Counted from the stretch's first letter, positions 25,837-35,442 are shown. The stretch: 64,000 bases of DNA from Salinibacterium sp. PAMC 21357 (GCF_000247645.1 NZ_AHWA01000005.1:124001-188000), one strand, 5' to 3'. Made by a program: numbers and translations. Notes: generated by a model not told the origin, from the letters alone.

Positions 25837-26751
25837 ATGTCTGGAATCGTCGTTGTCGGTAGCGCAAATATTGATCAAGTTCTTCGTGTTGAGCGAATTC
25901 CTTCGCCGGGGGAGACCGTACTCTCGCACGGGTTGAACACAGCTTTGGGCGGCAAGGGGCAAAACCAGGCTGTTGCCTCGGCTCGCGCTGGCGCAGAAAC
26001 GACCTTCATCGGTGCTGTGGGCGCCGATTCTTTCGGCGAGATGGTGCGCACCGGGCTGAGCGCCGACTCCATTGGCGTCTCTCAACTGCGAACGACCCAG
26101 AAACCCACCGGCACGGCCTTGATCGCGGTCGATGGCACAGGCGAGAACACGATCATTGTTGAGCCGGGAGCCAATAGTGACGTCCTGGTACTCACGAGTG
26201 CCGACTCTGCCGCGATTAGCGCCGCCTCGGCCTTGGTGATGCAGCTGGAGATTCCACTGCAGACGGTAGTGGAAGCAGCAAGGGTCGCTCACGCGGTTGG
26301 CACCCGAGTGATTCTTAACGCCGCTCCGATCCAGGTATTGCCCCAGGTGCTGCTGGAGAATCTTGATGTCTTGATCGTCAACGAGCACGAAGCTGCTGAA
26401 ATGGCCAAAGATAACGGTCTGGCCACCGAGCTGACGGGGCTGGGGGAGCGACTTCTCACGCTGGTTCCTACCGTCATCGTGACGTGGGGATCCAAGGGGG
26501 CCTCCCTGCATCGGGTAGGAACCGATGAGGTTCTCGTGCCCGCTCATCGCGTGACCGCTGTCGATGCCACGGGTGCGGGCGACACCTTCTGCGGGGCGTT
26601 CGCTGCTGGACTTGTTGAGGGGATGCTGGCGGATGACGCTCTGCGGTTTGCTGTGGCTGCGGCATCCATTTCGGTAGAAAGTCACGGGGCGGTTCCGTCC
26701 ATTCCGCTTCGGGCGGCCATTGAGACACGCGCGAAAGAATCCCGCCACTAA
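25837..26751 (+). CDS. rbsK: ribokinase (PfkB family)
   Basis: A 304-residue carbohydrate kinase. The N-terminal SANIDQ and the PfkB signature 1 region GGKGQNQAVASARAG bind sugar, and the C-terminal DATGAGDTFCGAFAAGL carries the catalytic aspartate of signature 2. Sequence around the N-terminus fits ribokinase best, which makes ribose-5-phosphate. No rbs transporter is adjacent, so another pentose or a nucleoside is possible. The deoxyribose operon 5 kb away hints at nucleoside use in general. Confidence 0.85.
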   Translation: MSGIVVVGSANIDQVLRVERIPSPGETVLSHGLNTALGGKGQNQAVASARAGAETTFIGAVGADSFGEMVRTGLSADSIGVSQLRTTQKPTGTALIAVDGTGENTIIVEPGANSDVLVLTSADSAAISAASALVMQLEIPLQTVVEAARVAHAVGTRVILNAAPIQVLPQVLLENLDVLIVNEHEAAEMAKDNGLATELTGLGERLLTLVPTVIVTWGSKGASLHRVGTDEVLVPAHRVTAVDATGAGDTFCGAFAAGLVEGMLADDALRFAVAAASISVESHGAVPSIPLRAAIETRAKESRH

Positions 26752-26827
26752 GTAACGGATTGATAACAAGGTCGGTATAGTGGGGTCACCGTGAGCGTGC
26801 GGCAACCCGACACAGAATGGCGAGTCA

Positions 26828-27772
26828 ATGGCGACATCGCAGAACCCGGCATCGGCATATCGAAACCACCCTGCCCGAAGGGCTGCCCTAGCGGCAGCCG
26901 TCGTAACCGCAATCACCCTAGCTCTCGTGCTGAACGCTAACGTCAGTCGTGTTCACGCTGTTGGAGCGTTCTCGTCGCTTCGCTCTCCCGGTGAAGCTGC
27001 GTTCATTGCAGGTCACCGTGGAGACAAGATGGTGGCACCAGAAAATACTCTTGAAGCACTCGGTCACGCGCTCAACAGCGCTGCAGACTATGTAGAAACT
27101 GACGTGCAGCTCACCGCCGATGGCATTCCCGTGCTCATGCACGACTGGACTGTCGACCGAACAACCGATGGCACTGGTCCCGTCTGGGCCTACGGCTATG
27201 ACGAACTTTCGAGCCTCGACGCCGGCTCATGGTTTGGTGACGAATTCGCGGGAGCAACGGTTCCCACGCTCGAAGAATTCCTCAATCTGCTGCGATGGTC
27301 AACCAAGAACGCAATCCTCGAACTCAAAGGATCATGGACCGATGGGCAAGTCACTCTCGTTGCGGATCTGATCGCGCGCCATGGGGTGAGCGATCACGTC
27401 ATTATTGGGAGTTTCGACATCATGACCCTGCAGGCGCTTCAACGGGTGAGCCCTGAGTTGCCCGGGATGCTCATTGTTCGTGAGATCGTTGGCGACCCCG
27501 GAGCACTTGCCGCCGCTGCGGGAGCGGTCGCGCTGGTGACCAGTAAAAAAGCCATTACGCAGGATCCAGAACTCGTTCAGAGGGTTCATGACGCGGGGTT
27601 GGGCATCCTCATCTACACCCTCAATGACTCCGAGACATGGTCGGATGCTGTCTCGCTCGGCGTCGATGGGATCGTCACTGATCGCCCGGCAGAATTGGGA
27701 CAGTGGATTGCACACGAATTCACCGACAGTGACGATCGACCGTTCGCGAATGGTATTCGCGCCGCGAGCTAG
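26828..27772 (+). CDS. glycerophosphodiester phosphodiesterase, membrane-anchored or secreted
   Basis: A 314-residue GDPD. An N-terminal hydrophobic segment at about residues 19-37 (LAAAVVTAITLALVLNAN) serves as signal or anchor. The catalytic barrel begins with GHRGDKMVAPENTLEAL, followed by YVETDVQLTADGIPVLMHD; these hold the two histidines and the Glu/Asp metal ligands. It hydrolyses glycerophosphodiesters to glycerol-3-phosphate and an alcohol outside the cell. A TATAGT box at 26776-26781 may be its promoter with a 40-nt leader. Confidence 0.9.
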   Translation: MATSQNPASAYRNHPARRAALAAAVVTAITLALVLNANVSRVHAVGAFSSLRSPGEAAFIAGHRGDKMVAPENTLEALGHALNSAADYVETDVQLTADGIPVLMHDWTVDRTTDGTGPVWAYGYDELSSLDAGSWFGDEFAGATVPTLEEFLNLLRWSTKNAILELKGSWTDGQVTLVADLIARHGVSDHVIIGSFDIMTLQALQRVSPELPGMLIVREIVGDPGALAAAAGAVALVTSKKAITQDPELVQRVHDAGLGILIYTLNDSETWSDAVSLGVDGIVTDRPAELGQWIAHEFTDSDDRPFANGIRAAS

Positions 27773-27786
27773 AGCTGGAGCAAGAG

Positions 27787-29118
27787 CTAGAGCGAGGCGA
27801 TTAGGGCCCGATAGAAGTTGATGCCGTCCAAGTAACTGCTGACGAGCATCCGTTCATTGCGGGCGTGAAGGGTGTCGCGAACCTCACGGGCCATCGCGAA
27901 TGGGGTGAAGCGGTAGACCCCGCGACTAATGCGAGTGAAGTGGCGGCTATCGGTCGCACCATTTTGAACGTAGGGAGTCACTATCGTTCCTGGAAAGGTT
28001 TTCTCGATTGTTGATCGCAGGAGTTCCCAAGCGAGCCCGGTGGTTGGCGATACCGGTGATGGTTCGCCGGGGGAGTCAACAGTGATTCGTACCCGTTTGT
28101 CATTGATGGCGCGGGTCACGTGTTTGACGGTAGCGCTAAGGGTGGAGTTGACGGCGATTCGAACATTGATGATGGCGCTCACCCGTTCAGGCAGCGCATT
28201 CACCGCGTGACCACCTTCGAGGATCGTTACGGCTTGAGTGGTGCGCAGCATTGCGGCAAGTTCGTCGCTCTTGCGCACCAAGATGGGTACGAGTAGTCGC
28301 TGAGTCCACGACACATTCCGCAGCAGGAATCCGGTGATGCCGCCAGCGTGATCGCCCAATATGCGGAGCAAGTCAGAACCCGTTGGTGTCAGATTCGCAG
28401 GGAAGGGGCTCGAGTTCACGCGAATAATCGCCTGGGCGAGTCGCACTGCTGCGGGGGTGCGCGGTGGGGTGGAGGCGTGTCCGCCTGATTGATCCACCGT
28501 TAATCGCAGCGCAGCGGTGCCCTTTTCGGCGACACCAACCACCGCCATCGGCGCCTCAACTTGGTCGAAAACGTCATCGACGATTGCTCCGCCCTCATCG
28601 AGCACCATGACGGGCTTTACTCCACGACTCTCGAGCAGATCGACGATCGCCGAAGCTCCAGTGCCGTGCGTTTCTTCATCGTGGCCAAAGCACAAGTAGA
28701 TATCTTGAGCGGGCACGAGTCCGGCCTCGAGTTGAGATTCCACTGCTTCGAGGATCGCGACGACAGAACCCTTGTTGTCTAGAGTTCCTCGTCCCCATAT
28801 GAGCCGCTCTTCGCCCTTGCCGCTGAGTTCGGCGGCAAACGGTGGGCGCTTCCACCCCTCGGGTGGCGCTGCCACGACGTCATAGTGGGCGAGCAAAACG
28901 GAAGGCTCAGTGGAAGACCTTCCGCGCCAGCGGAACATGAGTGAGTACTCAAGTACTGTTTCGCGCTCAAGGCGGCTGTGGCACAGTGGATAGAGTTTGC
29001 GTAAGGCAGAGGCAAAGCGGGTGAATTCAGTCCACTCGGTGGTGCTGGAGTCTTCGCGAGAAACTGTGGGGATTCGTACTAGTTCTTGCAGGTGTTCGAC
29101 AGCCAAGGCACTCTTCAT
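27787..29118 (-). CDS. M20 family metallopeptidase (carboxypeptidase-like)
   Basis: A 443-residue zinc peptidase. Metal and catalytic motifs are LLAHYDVV, GRGTLDNKG and GHDEETHG, the three typical M20 boxes; the dimerisation domain lies about residues 205-350. Overall it resembles the PM20D1/carboxypeptidase S branch that hydrolyses N-acyl amino acids or dipeptides. The ATG is six bases after TAGAAT on the minus strand, so it is leaderless. It is divergent from the DUF2207 gene. Confidence 0.9.
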   Translation of the reverse strand: MKSALAVEHLQELVRIPTVSREDSSTTEWTEFTRFASALRKLYPLCHSRLERETVLEYSLMFRWRGRSSTEPSVLLAHYDVVAAPPEGWKRPPFAAELSGKGEERLIWGRGTLDNKGSVVAILEAVESQLEAGLVPAQDIYLCFGHDEETHGTGASAIVDLLESRGVKPVMVLDEGGAIVDDVFDQVEAPMAVVGVAEKGTAALRLTVDQSGGHASTPPRTPAAVRLAQAIIRVNSSPFPANLTPTGSDLLRILGDHAGGITGFLLRNVSWTQRLLVPILVRKSDELAAMLRTTQAVTILEGGHAVNALPERVSAIINVRIAVNSTLSATVKHVTRAINDKRVRITVDSPGEPSPVSPTTGLAWELLRSTIEKTFPGTIVTPYVQNGATDSRHFTRISRGVYRFTPFAMAREVRDTLHARNERMLVSSYLDGINFYRALIASL

Positions 29119-29124
29119 GCGTCG

Positions 29125-29130
29125 ATTCTA
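29125..29130 (-). promoter_or_regulatory. -10 element for leaderless M20 peptidase gene
   Basis: TAGAAT (minus strand) with a 6-nt spacer to ATG 29118. Confidence 0.6.
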
Positions 29131-29131
29131 C

Positions 29132-29146
29132 CGAGCACGGTGCTCG
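29132..29146. promoter_or_regulatory. palindrome next to the M20 -10 box, possible operator
   Basis: CGAGCACGGTGCTCG is a perfect 7-bp inverted repeat around one central base. It begins one base upstream of the -10 box, between the expected -10 and -35 positions, a classic repressor site location. Confidence 0.5.
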
Positions 29147-29247
29147 CAGCGTTTGTGGAGGCGGTGGCGAGGAGCGAGTGTGCCGCAATCGTGGCGATCG
29201 TGTCGTGGTGATTACGCTGGCCTAAGTCAGTCAACATCGGAGCGAAG

Positions 29248-31128
29248 ATGACAAGCACACGGCCGTTGCCCACTCGAAAACGCGCGCGCCGATCTCTAGG
29301 GTTTCTCGGCGGGGTATTAGCAGCACTGGTGCTGACCGTGTCACCGATGACGGCAGCGGTGGCGGCGGAGCACCCAGCAGTAGACGTCGAGAGCGCTCGC
29401 GCGGCGAATGGCGTCGTTCAATTCGGGCTCGATGACTTCGTGTTTGACAGTTACGACGCTGAGTTCTTTCTGGATCGCGACAGCGAGGGGCGGTCAACGC
29501 TGCTGACCACGGAAACCTTTATTGCCGTGTTTCCCGCTGACCAAAACCGCGGAATGAAACGCGCGATACCCGACGACTTCGAGGGCGAGCCCGTAAACGT
29601 GTCGAATATTTCGGTCACGGATGAGACCGGAAAGCCCCGGCCGATTGAGATCGAGCACGATGAGGGCTTTACCCTCGTCACGAGCGCAGCCGACTCATTC
29701 GTCGAGGGCGCGCAGACCTACGTGTTCACCTATGAGCAATCAAACGTCACGCGCTACTACGCCGATACCGACGCCGACGAGTGGTACTGGGACACGAATG
29801 GCGTCGGTTGGAACCAACCTTTCGGTTCGGTAACCGCCACCGTTCACCTGGGAGACGGACTTTCGGGCGCGTTGACCGACACACCGCGCTGCTACTGGGG
29901 AGGTAGCGGTTCCCGAAGTACTTGCGAGATTTCCTCCAGTGGACCGAACCAGTTCACCGCGACACAGCGTTCGTTGGGCGCCCGCCAGAACCTGACGCTT
30001 GCCCTCGGCTTCGAGCCGGGCACCTTCACCGCGCGTGAGACGGCCTACCTGTCGGCGGCATCGGGTTTCGTGCAGCCGCTGGGGGCGCTGGGTGCGCTCG
30101 CAGCCTTGGTCTGGGCTTTTCGCACGCGGCGCACCACGCTTGCTGACGCACCCGGCCGCCCGACGATTATCGCGGAGTACTCGCCGCCTCAAGACGTCTC
30201 GCTCATCACGTCGGCGCTGCTGCTCGGCAAACGGAATAAGGCTATTGCGGCGCAGATTCTCGAATTCGCGGTCAAGGGAAAGCTGCGCATCCGTGAGTCT
30301 GAGTCACGCGGGTTCTTTTCATCGCAGACGACCTACCGTCTCGAACTCGTCGACCCCACCGGCGTGCAAGATACCCCGCTTGAGATTCTGCGCGAATTAT
30401 TTGGAACGTCGTTGATGCACGGAGCCGTGCGCGATCTGGCAAAGCCAGACCAGAAGCTCAGCCAGAAGCTTTACAAGATTGTGCAGCGCGAGAACACGGG
30501 GCTCGTAGCGGCGGGGTATAGGCGAAAAATCTCGGCCAGCAGCTATCTGCCCGTTCTGGTTTCCGTCGTTTCTGGGATCGTAGCGGTCGTCTTCGGGTTC
30601 CTTCTGATTGAGCAGTCATTGGGGGCGGCCATCCCGTTCGTGCTGATTGCAGTTGCGATCGCTGCCGGTATCGCAACGGTGATGGTGTTGTTTCGCGTGC
30701 CAGTGACGGCGCGTGGTGCAGAAGCAAGAGATCACCTTGAAGGGCTGGAGCTCTACATCACGCTCGCCGAAGCTGACCGCTTACGGATGCTGCAGAGCCC
30801 CGAAGGTGCGCTTCGTGAGCGAAGCGAGTCCACCGGGGAGGCGGACGTGCTCAAGATCTACGAGAAGCTCTTGCCGTACGCCGTGCTGTTTGGGCTTGAA
30901 GAGCGGTGGTCTGAAGAGTTGGGACGTTACTACAGCGAGAGGTCCCCAGATTGGTACGCCGGTTCTGGCGCCTTTAACGGGGCGATTTTTGCGTCCGGCA
31001 TCTCGAGCATGTCTAGCTCTATCGCGAGTTCCTATTCCGGCAGTGCCTCCAGCAGCTCCAGCGGTGGTTCGGGTGGCGGCGGATCGTCAGGCGGTGGCGG
31101 CGGTGGCGGAGGTGGAGGCGGCGTTTAG
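29248..31128 (+). CDS. DUF2207 domain membrane protein
   Basis: A 626-residue exported membrane protein. Residues 1-40 form a signal peptide (GFLGGVLAALVLTVSPM then TAAVAAEH). Residues 45-270 are the extracellular DUF2207 domain (AVFPADQNRGMKRAIPDDF). One membrane helix lies near residue 280, two lie near 435-485, and a cytoplasmic region follows. The last 50 residues are Ser/Gly-rich and end in a run of glycines and a valine. GGAGCGAAG precedes the ATG. DUF2207 proteins are widespread in actinobacteria and lack a defined role. Confidence 0.85.
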   Translation: MTSTRPLPTRKRARRSLGFLGGVLAALVLTVSPMTAAVAAEHPAVDVESARAANGVVQFGLDDFVFDSYDAEFFLDRDSEGRSTLLTTETFIAVFPADQNRGMKRAIPDDFEGEPVNVSNISVTDETGKPRPIEIEHDEGFTLVTSAADSFVEGAQTYVFTYEQSNVTRYYADTDADEWYWDTNGVGWNQPFGSVTATVHLGDGLSGALTDTPRCYWGGSGSRSTCEISSSGPNQFTATQRSLGARQNLTLALGFEPGTFTARETAYLSAASGFVQPLGALGALAALVWAFRTRRTTLADAPGRPTIIAEYSPPQDVSLITSALLLGKRNKAIAAQILEFAVKGKLRIRESESRGFFSSQTTYRLELVDPTGVQDTPLEILRELFGTSLMHGAVRDLAKPDQKLSQKLYKIVQRENTGLVAAGYRRKISASSYLPVLVSVVSGIVAVVFGFLLIEQSLGAAIPFVLIAVAIAAGIATVMVLFRVPVTARGAEARDHLEGLELYITLAEADRLRMLQSPEGALRERSESTGEADVLKIYEKLLPYAVLFGLEERWSEELGRYYSERSPDWYAGSGAFNGAIFASGISSMSSSIASSYSGSASSSSSGGSGGGGSSGGGGGGGGGGGV

Positions 31129-31153
31129 CGCCAGTTCCGCGTGCTGAGACCGG

Positions 31154-31159
31154 TATATT
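31154..31159 (+). promoter_or_regulatory. -10 element for leaderless gene at 31167
   Basis: TATATT with a 7-nt spacer to ATG 31167. Confidence 0.55.
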
Positions 31160-31166
31160 TGATCTA

Positions 31167-31511
31167 ATGAGTGCAACGTATCCCGACCGGCCCCGCCGAG
31201 TGGTTCTGCCAGCCGCGATTCTCGCTGTGCTCGTGCTTCTCGTTGGCGCCGCAATAATCGACACAGAAATTTTCACGGTAGTTCGCTACGTCGTGAGCAT
31301 CCTGGCGCTAATTTGTGTTGTGTTGGTAGCGCAGGCACGCCAGTGGTGGTGGGCGATTGCACTCATTCCCATCGCGATCCTGTGGAATCCGGTATTTCCC
31401 ATCGCGATAGAGAATGCCCAGTTGTTCGCAGGCCTGCACTACGTCGCGGCCCTCATCTTCATCGTTGTCGGTGTTTTTGTTCGCGTCGCCGAATCCCAAA
31501 GTCGAGGTTAG
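31167..31511 (+). CDS. small membrane protein, unknown
   Basis: A 114-residue protein with four short hydrophobic helices (about residues 13-32, 38-53, 57-76 and 87-105) and a tryptophan-rich centre (QWWWAIALIPIAILWNP). It looks like a family of small Micrococcales membrane proteins (perhaps the DUF6804 type), but I cannot confirm that. It is probably transcribed alone after the DUF2207 gene. Confidence 0.7.
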   Translation: MSATYPDRPRRVVLPAAILAVLVLLVGAAIIDTEIFTVVRYVVSILALICVVLVAQARQWWWAIALIPIAILWNPVFPIAIENAQLFAGLHYVAALIFIVVGVFVRVAESQSRG

Positions 31512-31705
31512 TTCGCTCAAGTAGCGCACAATCGCAATTTTCTGCGTACACTGGTAACGCATCCCTTGAGACCACCAATCGCACCGCAGTTGGGTCTGGC
31601 TCACTCGAGTGGATGTTGTCACTCAGTATGAGGTTCCATTCGTGGCAACGTCTCTGAGTCTGCGATCCATGTGACTGAGACTTTTGCCTAGCGCCAGGAG
31701 AATAA

Positions 31706-33850
31706 TTGACCAACTCGTCAAAGACCGATCCCTCGCAGCGCAATAAGCGACCCAAAAACTCTGGTCAGCGTCAGGCTGGCGCTCAACGCCGGCGTACACG
31801 TCCCGGTGACGACACCGGCGTGATTCCGGTACTCGCCCGTGCTGCTCGCGAGGTAGAAACGGCCGTCCAAAAGGGCCCGCTCAAGCCCGCTAACCGCGCT
31901 CGGTTTCAGGTCGCCGCGCTGTTACTTCGCGAAGAGCGTGCACGGGTCAAGGTTGATCCAACGCTGACGGACTCCGAACGGGCTAACGAACAAAAGCGAC
32001 TTGACGGTCTTGCCGGCATCCTCGCAAAGACCGCCGCTCGCGACACGAGCTTGCTGTCGATGCTGGGGGAGGCCGCCCCGATCACTCCCGCAGCGAAAGC
32101 TCTTCGCCGCGACCTTCTACTGGCAGCCGGTGTTGAACTGAGCCCAGAAGAACTCATTATTTCTGCCGAGCCGAAGCCGGTCGACAAACAGGTCGACAAG
32201 CAGGTTGTGCCCGCATCCGTTCGTCAGATGCAGATGGCGAACCCATTTTTGGCGCCCGACTTTAGTGCTGTGGCCGCTAAACCTGAGCACAGCAATCGGC
32301 TTGCCAACTGGGAGCTTATCGACCCGCTGTTCCGTGCTTTCGAGCACGGTTCTGGCGGTGGTGCTGCATCGATGGCGCTGCCAGAGGCAGCATCGCTTCG
32401 CACTCGCGGAGATCTCGATCTCATGCGTCACCAGGCCCGCTTCGTCGAAGTGGTCAAGCAGGGGCACCGCACCTTCTTGCTCGCTGATGAGCCCGGGCTT
32501 GGCAAGACCGCTCAGGCACTCATGGCCGCAGAGGCCTCCAACTCTTATCCGCTGCTGGTTGTGGTTCCCAACGTTGTCAAAACCAACTGGGAGCGCGAAG
32601 TAGAGCTGTGGACCCCTGGCCGCAGCGCCACGGTTGTGCACGGTGACGGTGACTCTGTCGATGCGTTTAGCGATGTCGTCATCGTCAACTATGAAGTGCT
32701 TGACCGTCACGTTGGTTGGCTCGGTCGATTCGGGTTCAAGGGCATGGTTGTCGATGAAGCCCACTTCATTAAGAACCTCAAATCTGAACGGTCAAAACAC
32801 GTACTCAGCTTGTCGCAGAGCATTCGCGCGACCTACCCGAAAGCGCTCATCATGGCGCTCACCGGTACCCCGCTGATCAACTCGATCGAAGACTTCCGGG
32901 CAATCTGGCAGTACTTGGGCTGGATCGACGGCACAAAGCCGCTCGCACCTCTCATGTCAAAGCTCGAAGAATCCGAATTGACGCCGGCCGACCCGGGGTT
33001 CTTCTCCGAAGCCCGACGTGCGGTTATCGACATGGGCATCGTGCGTCGTAAGAAGGTGGATGTCGCAGCAGACATCCCTGCTCGTCGTATTGCCGATATC
33101 CCGGTTGAGCTCGACGATGACCTCGGTCGCTCCATCCGGGCCGCCGAGCAAGCGCTCACCGCCCGATTGGTCGATCGCTTCACGCGAGTACGCAACCTCA
33201 AGCCAGACGTAGCGGTGGAAGATCTCATCCGCGTGGTCGCTCATGCGGAACTCGAAGAGTCCAAAAGCGCGACCACCGGCGAAAACGTCTTCACTATGGT
33301 GCGGCGCATCGGTCAAGCGAAAGCAACGCTCGCCGCCGACTACACGGCACAGTTGGCTCGCTCGGTTGGCAAAGTTGTCTTCTTCGCGAAGCACATCGAT
33401 GTGATGGACACGGCTGAAGCGCACTTCGCCAAGGTTGGCTTAAAGTCAGTCTCCATCCGTGGAGACCAAAGCGCCAAAGCACGCCAAAACGCGATCGATT
33501 CTTTTGCCAACGACCCGCAGGTTGCGGTTGTCGTTGCCTCTCTCAGTGCTGCTGGTGTCGGACTGAACTTGCAGGCGGCGTCCAACGTCGTTCTCGCAGA
33601 ACTTAGTTGGACTAACGCTGAACAGACTCAAGCGATCGACCGCGTGCACCGCATTGGTCAAGAGCTTCCGGTGACGGCTTGGCGCATCATCGCTGCGCAC
33701 ACAATCGATGCGCGCATCGCCGAGCTCATCGATAGTAAGGCTGGCCTAGCGGCTCGCGCACTCGACGGCTCAGATGACGATGTTGTTGCAGAATCGAACA
33801 TTCAATTGCAGGCACTTTCTGCCCTCCTGCGGGATGCAATCAAGAATTAG
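31706..33850 (+). CDS. SNF2-family DEAD/DEAH-box helicase
   Basis: A 714-residue SWI2/SNF2 ATPase. Walker A is DEPGLGKTAQ (Lys267), the DEAH box is at 350-353, and LTGTPLINSIEDFRAIWQYL is the SNF2 motif III region. The C-terminal lobe has VVASLSAAGVGLNLQAA and QAIDRVHRIGQ. The first 120 residues are basic and poorly conserved. It starts at TTG 31706, five bases after AGGAG. Bacterial members often act in RNA polymerase recycling or DNA maintenance; no methylase or nuclease partner is nearby, so a restriction role is not supported. A 194-nt region before it (31512-31705) holds no gene that I can support. Confidence 0.85.
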   Translation: MTNSSKTDPSQRNKRPKNSGQRQAGAQRRRTRPGDDTGVIPVLARAAREVETAVQKGPLKPANRARFQVAALLLREERARVKVDPTLTDSERANEQKRLDGLAGILAKTAARDTSLLSMLGEAAPITPAAKALRRDLLLAAGVELSPEELIISAEPKPVDKQVDKQVVPASVRQMQMANPFLAPDFSAVAAKPEHSNRLANWELIDPLFRAFEHGSGGGAASMALPEAASLRTRGDLDLMRHQARFVEVVKQGHRTFLLADEPGLGKTAQALMAAEASNSYPLLVVVPNVVKTNWEREVELWTPGRSATVVHGDGDSVDAFSDVVIVNYEVLDRHVGWLGRFGFKGMVVDEAHFIKNLKSERSKHVLSLSQSIRATYPKALIMALTGTPLINSIEDFRAIWQYLGWIDGTKPLAPLMSKLEESELTPADPGFFSEARRAVIDMGIVRRKKVDVAADIPARRIADIPVELDDDLGRSIRAAEQALTARLVDRFTRVRNLKPDVAVEDLIRVVAHAELEESKSATTGENVFTMVRRIGQAKATLAADYTAQLARSVGKVVFFAKHIDVMDTAEAHFAKVGLKSVSIRGDQSAKARQNAIDSFANDPQVAVVVASLSAAGVGLNLQAASNVVLAELSWTNAEQTQAIDRVHRIGQELPVTAWRIIAAHTIDARIAELIDSKAGLAARALDGSDDDVVAESNIQLQALSALLRDAIKN

Positions 33851-33913
33851 CACCTCGTTAAGAACTGCCTTTCTGCCTGCCTCGGTGCTCCTGTTTATGC
33901 TGGTCACGAAGCG

Positions 33914-33919
33914 TAGACT
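33914..33919 (+). promoter_or_regulatory. -10 element for aspA leader
   Basis: TAGACT is followed by a 6-nt spacer and GTG 33926, matching the leaderless pattern of this genome and placing transcription start on the small leader ORF. Confidence 0.55.
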
Positions 33920-33925
33920 GAGGGT

Positions 33926-33985
33926 GTGAGTGACACGCATGTTTTGTCGTGCCAACCGTCAACGGAGATGAGAACCAACAGTTGA
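33926..33985 (+). CDS. putative leaderless 19-codon leader peptide upstream of aspA
   Basis: GTG 33926 opens a 19-codon frame (MSDTHVLSCQPSTEMRTNS) that ends with TGA 33983-33985. The stop overlaps the TTG start of aspA (TTGA, 33982-33985), a usual coupling geometry. The GTG sits at the expected +1 after the TAGACT box. Either it is translated and couples or attenuates aspA, or it is accidental. No amino acid is strongly enriched. Confidence 0.45.
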   Translation: MSDTHVLSCQPSTEMRTNS

Positions 33986-35442
33986 GCAACGCTTCTTCGC
34001 AGAAGACCGCAACCCGCATCGAATCCGATTCGCTCGGATCCTTAGAAATTCCTGCAGACGCCTATTGGGGAGTACACACTCTTCGCGCAATGCAGAACTT
34101 TCCGATCACGAGACGCGCGATCTCTGTTTACCCTGATCTTGTGCGCGCACTGGCCCACATCAAGCAGGCTGCCGCGCGCGCCAATGCCGAGCTCGGTGTG
34201 CTGGAATCCAAGAAGGCGCACGCCATCGATGCCGCCTGCCAAGAGATCCTCGACGGAGCACTGCACGCAGAGTTCTGTGTCGGTGTAATCCAGGGTGGCG
34301 CTGGCACCTCAACGAATATGAACGCCAACGAGGTAATCGCCAACCGCGCCCTCGAGATATTGGGGCACCAGAAGGGGGAATACTCCTTCCTTCACCCCAT
34401 TGACGACGTTAACCGCAGCCAGAGTACGAACGATGTCTACCCGACGGCGATCAAACTCGCGATGGTATTTGGTGTTCACCGGTTGCTAGCTGAACACGAG
34501 CAGTTGTCGGCCTCCTTTGCTAACAAGGGGCGCGAGTTCGTCAAGATTCTCAAAATCGGCCGCACGCAGATGCAAGACGCGGTTCCCATGACGCTTGGTC
34601 AAGAATTCACGGGCTTTGCGCACACGCTAGAAGAAGACCACGCCCGCCTTACCGATGTCTTGCCGTTCATGAGCGAGATCAACATGGGGGCTACCGCAAT
34701 CGGAACAGGGATTACCGCTGATTCCCGGTATGCCGAGGCAGTTCGGCGTCACTTGACCGAAGCCACTGGCATCGAAATGAAAACCGCTTTCGACCTGATC
34801 GAAGCCACGAGCGATGTCGGAATCTTCATGTCGCTCAGCGGAATTCTCAAGCGCTCTGCAGTCAAGCTCTCCAAGATTTGCAACGACCTCCGCTTGCTCT
34901 CGAGTGGCCCGCAAGCAGGTTTCGGTGAGATCAACCTTCCCGCTAAGCAGGCGGGTTCCTCGATCATGCCTGGCAAGGTCAACCCGGTTATCCCCGAGGT
35001 CGTCAACCAGGTCGCCTTCAGCGTCATTGGTGCAGACGCCACGGTGACGGCGGCTGCCGAAGGGGGCCAGCTGCAACTCAACGCTTTCGAACCTGTCATT
35101 GCCCATTCGCTGCTTCAGTCGCTGTCGTGGATGACGAATGCGTGCCGCACGTTGCGCGAAAACTGCATCGATGGCATCACCGCCAACGAAGAACGACTTG
35201 CGGCGCAGGTCGAATCAAGCGTTGGTGTGGTTACGGCGCTCACGCCATACATCGGGTACGCAGCAGCAGCCACACTGGCCCACACAGCGCTCACGACGAA
35301 CGCGTCAATTGCGCAGCTTGTCGTTTCTGCCGGGCTGATGAAAGAAGAAGATGTGGCTCGTGTGCTCACGCCGGAACGCTTGAGTGGTGTTTCGCCGATG
35401 ACCGCCGCCATTTCTCTTCCGTGGCTAGAAGAAGAAAAGTAG
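33982..35442 (+). CDS. aspA: aspartate ammonia-lyase
   Basis: Aspartase converts L-aspartate to fumarate and ammonia. From TTG 33982 the protein has 486 residues and starts SNASSQKTATRIESDSLGSL, the usual aspartase length. The fumarase/aspartase signature GSSIMPGKVNP begins at Gly325, and GGAGTSTNMNANEV and INMGATAIGTG are aspartase-like. GGAGATGAG lies about nine bases before the TTG. A GTG at 33949 would add eleven unconserved residues. A strong terminator follows. Fumarase is the family alternative, but the second motif argues against it. Confidence 0.92.
   Translation: MSNASSQKTATRIESDSLGSLEIPADAYWGVHTLRAMQNFPITRRAISVYPDLVRALAHIKQAAARANAELGVLESKKAHAIDAACQEILDGALHAEFCVGVIQGGAGTSTNMNANEVIANRALEILGHQKGEYSFLHPIDDVNRSQSTNDVYPTAIKLAMVFGVHRLLAEHEQLSASFANKGREFVKILKIGRTQMQDAVPMTLGQEFTGFAHTLEEDHARLTDVLPFMSEINMGATAIGTGITADSRYAEAVRRHLTEATGIEMKTAFDLIEATSDVGIFMSLSGILKRSAVKLSKICNDLRLLSSGPQAGFGEINLPAKQAGSSIMPGKVNPVIPEVVNQVAFSVIGADATVTAAAEGGQLQLNAFEPVIAHSLLQSLSWMTNACRTLRENCIDGITANEERLAAQVESSVGVVTALTPYIGYAAAATLAHTALTTNASIAQLVVSAGLMKEEDVARVLTPERLSGVSPMTAAISLPWLEEEK

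Noticed and set aside
31706-33850. SNF2 helicase as part of a defence (restriction or DISARM-like) island
   Set aside because: No methyltransferase, nuclease or other defence gene is adjacent; neighbours are ordinary chromosomal genes.
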